DNA of 64,000 nucleotides, taken from Pocillopora verrucosa. Its lineage: Eukaryota; Cnidaria; Anthozoa; Scleractinia; Pocilloporidae. The notes under the pieces were generated by a model that was not told where the DNA came from, did not search any database, and saw nothing but the letters and a program-made list of their open reading frames with translations. The position numbers and the translations under genes were made by a program. The stretch lies in assembly GCF_036669915.1 (NCBI RefSeq), contig NC_089323.1, positions 18,092,587 to 18,156,586 on the forward strand. The letters run 5' to 3'. Within the stretch, counting starts at the first letter, position 1. Every line of letters starts with the position of its first letter. Positions 58,801-64,000 of the stretch are shown piece by piece.

Positions 58801-61800
58801 AGTTACTCAGGTAGATTTTTTAAAAATATTATTTGATTTTTCTTTTCATGTACATAGTTATGTAAGAGCTTCTCCATGACAAGACTTTGAGTAGCTTTTT
58901 TGATTTTTTGATGGTTGTTGTCGGCATAATGAAACAGGTTATACTAAAGTAGGTGGTGGTCACCACTGTTGAATAACATTCAATTCATTAGGTTGATATT
59001 TTCTTCACAAGAAATGTTCCTACATCCTGCTACATAGTCTTTGCACCCACTGTGAACTACACAAATGCTTTGATGTGAAAAATTTAGGAAAATACTCTTT
59101 TCTTGTTCTTCTATCTTTCCTCTTCAATCAATTGATCAATCAATCAGTCAATCAATCAATCAATCAACCAATCTGTCAATCAGGGTAGTATCATCACCTG
59201 AGTTAATAGCATAATTTGGCCAACATAAAGAGTTTCGAAACTGACATTGCAAGGGTTGGCCCCTCATAATTTGCTCTGACAATCGATCAGCTTAGAAACT
59301 CTTTACAATAGCCAATTTGCATTTCTTTATCAACTCAGTTGACAATACTTAGTTACCCTGTTATGCTCTCCATGGCAGCACCACAGTTTCTCCAGAACCT
59401 TACCCTCTTGAGGCAGTCAATCAGTTAGTCATGCCATCTGTCACTCTTTCAATCAATTTCTAACCAATAAGTCAATCATTTCACTGATGATAACTCTTCA
59501 TTTACTTTATATTCAAGACATACCGAAGAAATACCATCTACTAGTAGGTTGTGATATTGCGAAGATGTTCACTTTGTGATCATTGTTCACATAGCATCAG
59601 ATGCATCTTTCTCCATTTCAGGAGACACAGCCAGCCAATCCAGCAAGTGCACCTGTGGCTCTACCCTACCCAGTCAGTGAGTTTTGGACTCCAGCTTTAA
59701 AGTCAGAAGGATGGTCACCACATGAAAATGACAATTTCATTTTCATGGGAGCCTGTGCAACAAATGAAAGAGCCTATGAGTATACGGATCCTGAAACTCA
59801 TGAAACCCATGGAGTCTTTACTTCTGCACTGGTAGCAGCTATCAAAGAGTTTCCACCAGGACAAAGACTCTCCTACAATATGCTCAAAAGGTGTTAAGGG
59901 TAATTCTCCTAATAACGTCAAAGCTGAAATAACTTTTAAGTCTCTGACAGACAACCACAACCCCTGATAGCCTTGTTTTTTTCTTTTATCCCTTTAACCC
60001 CTAAGATTGACTAACATCTAATTTCTCCTCATAACATCAGCCCTGAATCAAGCATTAAGGTCATGAGAATAAAGGAGATGATCACCAACCTAAGAAGCTC
60101 TTGGTTGTTGAACAAATTCTCCTTGTTAGAACACTAGGAAGTGTCTAGGGAGGCTAGTATGGAGAATGTGCATACTGATGTTAGGGAGTAGAGGGTCAAG
60201 GAATACATTTACCTCTTTCATGGGTGCATAGCTAGAACTACAGGAACTATGTTTAAATTTACTTTGTTTGTCATGATTAGTAATTATTTTGATTTTTATG
60301 ATAGTCTTGTAAGACAAAGGATGGCTGACAAGAAGCAACGTCAGACTCCGCAATTTGAGGGGGGAAACATGAATTTGATTCTGTTCAGCTTTGACAAAGG
60401 TGACTTACTTGTTAATTTAACACTATGGTGTTTACAAAATAATTAGGTTGGACAGGTATTTTTGAAGGCTCAGAGGGCCTTTTGTTTATAAAGGGAGGTC
60501 TGCACCTAGCTCCCAGTATAATTTTGAAGTCCTAGACTCTTTCAGTTGCATTTTAATGCATTTTGAGGTCTATTCTGATCCATCTTCCTTTTTTGTTCCT
60601 GGATGTCATCAGTTTCATCAAATTCGAAGAGAATCACATATGTGTGAGAAGTGGAATGATGTTTGTCTGAAGGCAGTGAGTGGGTAGCCAGCTGATCATT
60701 CTACCTGTTAAATTAAATGGCTGCCTTTGAAGTTCTTGTTGCATTAAATTATTTTTCAACTGTTACATCAAAATCTTACCTTATTGGTGTGAGCTTTACA
60801 AACCATCCTATCAAATCTTGTCATTGAAATCTATGTGACAAATTGCCAGGATTTACAAAAAAAAAAAACCTAGGGTAAGGTTTGGAATTCCTGTGGGGTT
60901 CTAATCATAGCCTTATCTTTAAGTGCTTAATGTCTTCATGTTTCTTTCTGTTATGACCATATAATTTATTTTGTTAACTTGTGACTGCATGTTAGAGGAA
61001 AACACTTCCAAAAAGGTGATGTTGTATATATTTGAATGTTCTCTACAGCACCTCCGCCTCCCATATCATTTGAAGTGAAGGAAGTTCATGACAAGAGAGA
61101 GTTTACATACAGAATCACACTCAATGCTGGATTTCTACAGGGTGTTGTTGAAGGAGTGTATTACATTTTTGATACTAGACTGACAGATGAAAATCAAATG
61201 GAGGATTTCCGCGTGGCAACCGTTAATGTCAGTCATGAAAACATCCATGCAATTGAGTCAACTGCTGAAGTGGAAATTAACTCTATCTTTCATGAATGCA
61301 AAGTCAAAGTAAGGCTGTCTTTAGTTTTAATGGCTCTCAATCTTTTTTATATTAAGTTAAGTGGAATTTTCTGCCATTCCCAGCTCTCCGTATAGTTTTG
61401 CATGCATGTGAATATTTTTTATCCATAAGTGTTTTGGAAGGCAGGGGTAAGCTGTCACGTGCTCACCCTTGAACTGCTTGTTTCTCATTGGATGAGTGAT
61501 TTATAGATATCACATTCTCAAAAACATTTTTTATTAATATATAAATTATGTTGCACAAGAGCAGTATAATACAGCTTTCAAGGTTTGGACATTTCCCTCA
61601 AGATTTGTAATATATCAACTGCAGCAAATGGTTTGAACCAGGGGGTAACATGTGATAGTGTTATCTGATTGTCCCAGTGGGTGTAGTCCTGACAGGGTCT
61701 CATGTTGATAGTGGTGACTGTTTCTGACAAGAGTCTTCCAAGTGAGTGAGTGTGACCACACTCACCCACCCAGAGTGTGAGTGTGAGTGTGAGTGTGAGT

Positions 61801-64000
61801 GTGAGTGTGAGTGTGAGTGTGAGTGTGAGTGTGAGTGTGAGTGTGAGTGTGAGTGTGAGTGTGAGTGTGAGTGTGAGTGTGAGTGTGAGTGTGAGTGTGA
61901 GTGTGAGTGTGAGTGTGAGTGTCCTCACACTCACCCAGATGATCACAGTACATTATCACAATATACAAACTGTTGTTCATTAGAAACAGTTTGTTGGTTT
62001 TTTTTTCCCACCCTCTTGCAGGTGTATCCATTGTTTAGTGTTCATACCACACATAGGTTTGACATTCCTATTTCAATTGTCACCAATGGGTGGGTTATGT
62101 CTGTTTTACCCTACAGCTACATTATATAACTTCCTTGTAGCTGGGGAAATTTATTATCCATAACTTGGATTATTTTTTTGATTATTTAGCCTTAACTGCA
62201 GAATGCTATTTGTGTGTTCCTTAAAATTATTTTGATTCATGGTCAGTGCCTCACAAATGGTATTCAATTTGGTGTAGATCATTTGAAGCTTATTAAATTG
62301 AATGGAGAAATACACCTCAATGCAAAACATATCTCCAGTTCTTTTCATCCTTTAACTCTCAGATCAAATTTTAAATTCTCCTTACTAATTACCATACAAT
62401 TCCTATAATGTTAGTTCAGAGAATTTAGTATTGCATCAACGTATTATCCCCAAATTGGTATTTTTCTTTATTCTCAATACTTATCTGGTTGATATTGTAT
62501 TGATATTGTAAGGAGAAATTCTGTCTTGGTCACTCATGGGAGTTAAAGGGTTATATAATAAACTGAATTATACATGCATTTTGGTTGGGTCTTACTCATG
62601 ATCTTTTGGAGAACAGACGTAAGGATGACATCACCACTGACAACATTTGGCTTTTTTTTTTTCACACAAAGCAAATAGATTGTGTTACATGTAAGAGCAT
62701 CAGTGTCACACTCGACTGCGCATCGTGTGCCTCTTCTTTTTGTTCTTGCCACATTTTGACGTTATCTGTGATCTTTGATTGAACAGACCCACGGCAACGT
62801 AGCATCTTTATGTTTATTTCACGTGGCTTGAAAAGTTTTTTTTGTTTCTATTTCAGGTGGGATACAAAGCTCGCCTGGCCAAGCTAGGAAGTATGTTCTA
62901 TCCCATTTGCATCATTGCTACAGAGCTTGAAGAGAAATATATTCGCGAATTGAAACAGGCAATATTATTGGACAGCCTGCAGATGTTCAGCTTAAGAGAA
63001 CAAGAAACACCCGAATGTGTCAAGATGGACGTGGTAACAATCGAAAAGTAATTAGCAGCAAATTTTTTAATACTTCTACGTTATTGTTTCAGACCTCTGT
63101 TTCAGGCCTCTAACACTAATTAAATTAATTTATTCGGCATTTCCCTATTTGGGATATAGACAAAATGTAAAAGGGAATGAACTCGTTATGGCTCAAGCGG
63201 TCCCGGACAGGTTTGAGCTGACGCACTAAAGCATCGGGTTAAAATGATTAAAGGTGAACGTACATGCAATCGGAACCAAGTGTGCAGATTTTATGCTTTT
63301 GATTGATCCTTTAAGGTGGTGTAAATTGTTTAATAGTTTATTTACGTGTTTGTTTGCGTGTTTGTTCGTTTTTAATTGTTTGGATCACTCACGCGCAGGA
63401 GTATATTAAAAGAGGCAATTCAGAAGTACTGTGACACTCATTTTCATACAGGAGAATCCGCTTACTTCCGCTCGTGTGGGGTGTGTTCTCCGTGTTGGTT
63501 TGTTTTCTTTAAGATATCGTGTTATGCAAATTCTCAAGCCTTTAATTCCCAAGATCCCTTTAGTAATTCTCCTTACTGTCTGCCGTACAGTTCTTGTGAT
63601 GTTAGTTTTACAAATTTGGTATTGGATCAACTTATAATCCCCTAATTGATATTTTTCTTTATTCTCATCACTTGTCTGCTTGATATTGTATTGATATTGT
63701 AAAGAGAAATTCTGTCTTGGTCACTCATGGGAGTTTAAAGGGTTGAACACTTCCATGAGCGAATCTTAAGTAAGAAATTTGATTCTCAGGAAAAAATGTT
63801 GGCGTGCCATTTACAAAGGAAGGATGATTGCACCGGATCAACGGGTTGAGGATGGTCACCTCATGATAAAAAATCTTTCCAAGTATTTTCGTGTCAAGTT
63901 TGGGACCCGGCTCAGGGATCCCGATCACAACATGCTGAGGAATGTTAGCCTCAAGCTGTTCAAAGTGGAGAACGTGCCTTCCTACAAGAAAAATCTGACT
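55831..64000 (+). CDS. Metacaspase-like C14 peptidase gene, multi-exon, runs off the window
   Basis: Coding exons are 55831-55977, 56569-56751, 57103-57276, 58685-58810, 59622-59890, 60305-60399, 61049-61308, 62857-63047, 63399 to about 63475, and 63790 onward. Phases agree through 63399. The start is [14 protein letters not shown], followed by a [13 protein letters not shown] helix as in C14 proteases. The catalytic His is in [13 protein letters not shown] and the catalytic Cys in [14 protein letters not shown], the SGHG / D-C-C-SG form of metacaspases rather than animal caspases (QACRG). [14 protein letters not shown] and [11 protein letters not shown] fit the p10-like part. After a PPPP hinge, a beta-rich C-terminal region ([17 protein letters not shown]) is unrecognised. 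Junctions after 63399 are uncertain. It acts presumably as a cytosolic cysteine protease cutting after basic residues, if metacaspase-like. Confidence 0.75.
57727..58082. repeat. (GAAGACC)n heptanucleotide array, about 51 copies
   Basis: This is a perfect 7-bp tandem repeat of 356 bp with no visible variants, in the intron between exons 57103-57276 and 58685-58810 of the peptidase gene. Because 7 is not a multiple of 3, all frames read the same 7-residue repeat (RPKTEDR on the plus strand); this is not evidence of a protein. Confidence 0.95.
58356..58559. mobile_element. MITE of about 204 bp, CCCTTTAACTCCC family, copy 1
   Basis: The ends CCCTTTCACTCCCAG and GGAGTTAAGGGG are inverted repeats. 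The interior contains TTGATATTGTATTGATAGTG and AAATTCTGTCTTGGTCACT, shared with copies at 62,349 and 63,539. Confidence 0.7.
59123..59183. repeat. (CAAT)n imperfect microsatellite
   Basis: TCAATCAATTGATCAATCAA and onward, interrupted tetranucleotide repeat in an intron of the peptidase gene. Confidence 0.8.
59989..60200. mobile_element. MITE-like element related to the CCCTTTAACTCCC family
   Basis: It begins CCCTTTAACCCCTAAGATTG and ends near TTAGGGAGTAGAGGGTCAAG. The interior differs from the 58,356 copy, so it is a related subfamily in another intron of the same gene. Confidence 0.45.
61773..61922 (+). repeat. (GAGTGT)n hexanucleotide array, 25 copies
   Basis: This is a 150-bp perfect repeat within the intron 61,309-62,856 of the peptidase gene. 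Read in the gene's direction every unit contains GTGAGT, the consensus 5' splice donor. Short CACACTCACCCA direct repeats lie on both sides, so the array is bounded by its own reverse-complement motif. Confidence 0.95.
62349..62550. mobile_element. MITE of about 202 bp, CCCTTTAACTCCC family, copy 2
   Basis: It has inverted ends CCTTTAACTCTCAG and GGGAGTTAAAGG, with interior ATTGTATTGATATTGTAAGG and AAATTCTGTCTTGGTCACTC, and lies in the same intron as the hexanucleotide array. Confidence 0.75.
63539..63742. mobile_element. MITE of about 204 bp, CCCTTTAACTCCC family, copy 3
   Basis: It has the same interior as copy 2 (TTGATATTGTATTGATATTG, TTCTGTCTTGGTCACTCATG) with ends CCTTTAATTCCCA and GGGAGTTTAAAGGG. 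It lies between the last two seen exons of the peptidase gene. Confidence 0.75.

Noticed and set aside
61578..62129. Frames encoding Cys-Glu, Ser-Val or Thr-Leu dipeptide repeats
   Set aside because: They are translation of the (GAGTGT)n hexanucleotide array.

Overview
The window reads as nuclear DNA of an invertebrate animal, most likely an anthozoan cnidarian such as a stony coral. The basis is AT-rich introns with GT..AG borders, tRNA-derived SINE relics, many small inverted-repeat elements, and NACHT-LRR receptors with a glycosyltransferase domain spliced on in front, a combination known to me from corals. All gene models are read by eye from open frames, splice motifs and phase agreement; no transcript evidence was used.

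Layout. Positions 1 to about 20,049 (unit A) and about 20,050 to 42,935 (unit B) are two copies of a roughly 22-23 kb tandem segmental duplication. Each unit holds, left to right: (1) the 5' exons of a minus-strand tubulin-tyrosine-ligase-like (TTLL) gene; (2) a compact divergent promoter region; (3) a plus-strand receptor gene with a GT4-type glycosyltransferase exon, small basic linker exon(s) and one large NACHT plus LRR-like exon; (4) a 27-bp minisatellite; (5) the two 3' exons of a minus-strand secreted Cys-rich protein gene. Only unit A has two OTU-protease exons between glycosyltransferase and NACHT. Unit A has four tandem linker exons and unit B one; unit A has 6 LRR-like repeats and unit B 13. 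Each TTLL copy has a premature stop, at different places.

Right of the duplication are three single-copy regions. The complete four-exon secreted Cys-rich gene ends at 44,654 (minus). A five-exon gene at 48,872-53,506 (plus) encodes a protein of about 728 aa with a signal peptide, hydrophobic helices and an RTX-like acidic segment; I cannot name it. A multi-exon gene from 55,831 to beyond the window end encodes a C14 peptidase with metacaspase-type His and Cys motifs.

How they fit. The strongest candidate for an undescribed system is the GT4-OTU-linker-NACHT-LRR gene of unit A. It would place a predicted sugar-transferase or sugar-binding fold, a deubiquitinase fold and an NLR ATPase/sensor in one polypeptide, next to a paralogue without the OTU part. 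The linker and repeat amplifications suggest rapid receptor diversification. The metacaspase-like and secreted genes could also belong to defence, but that is inference.
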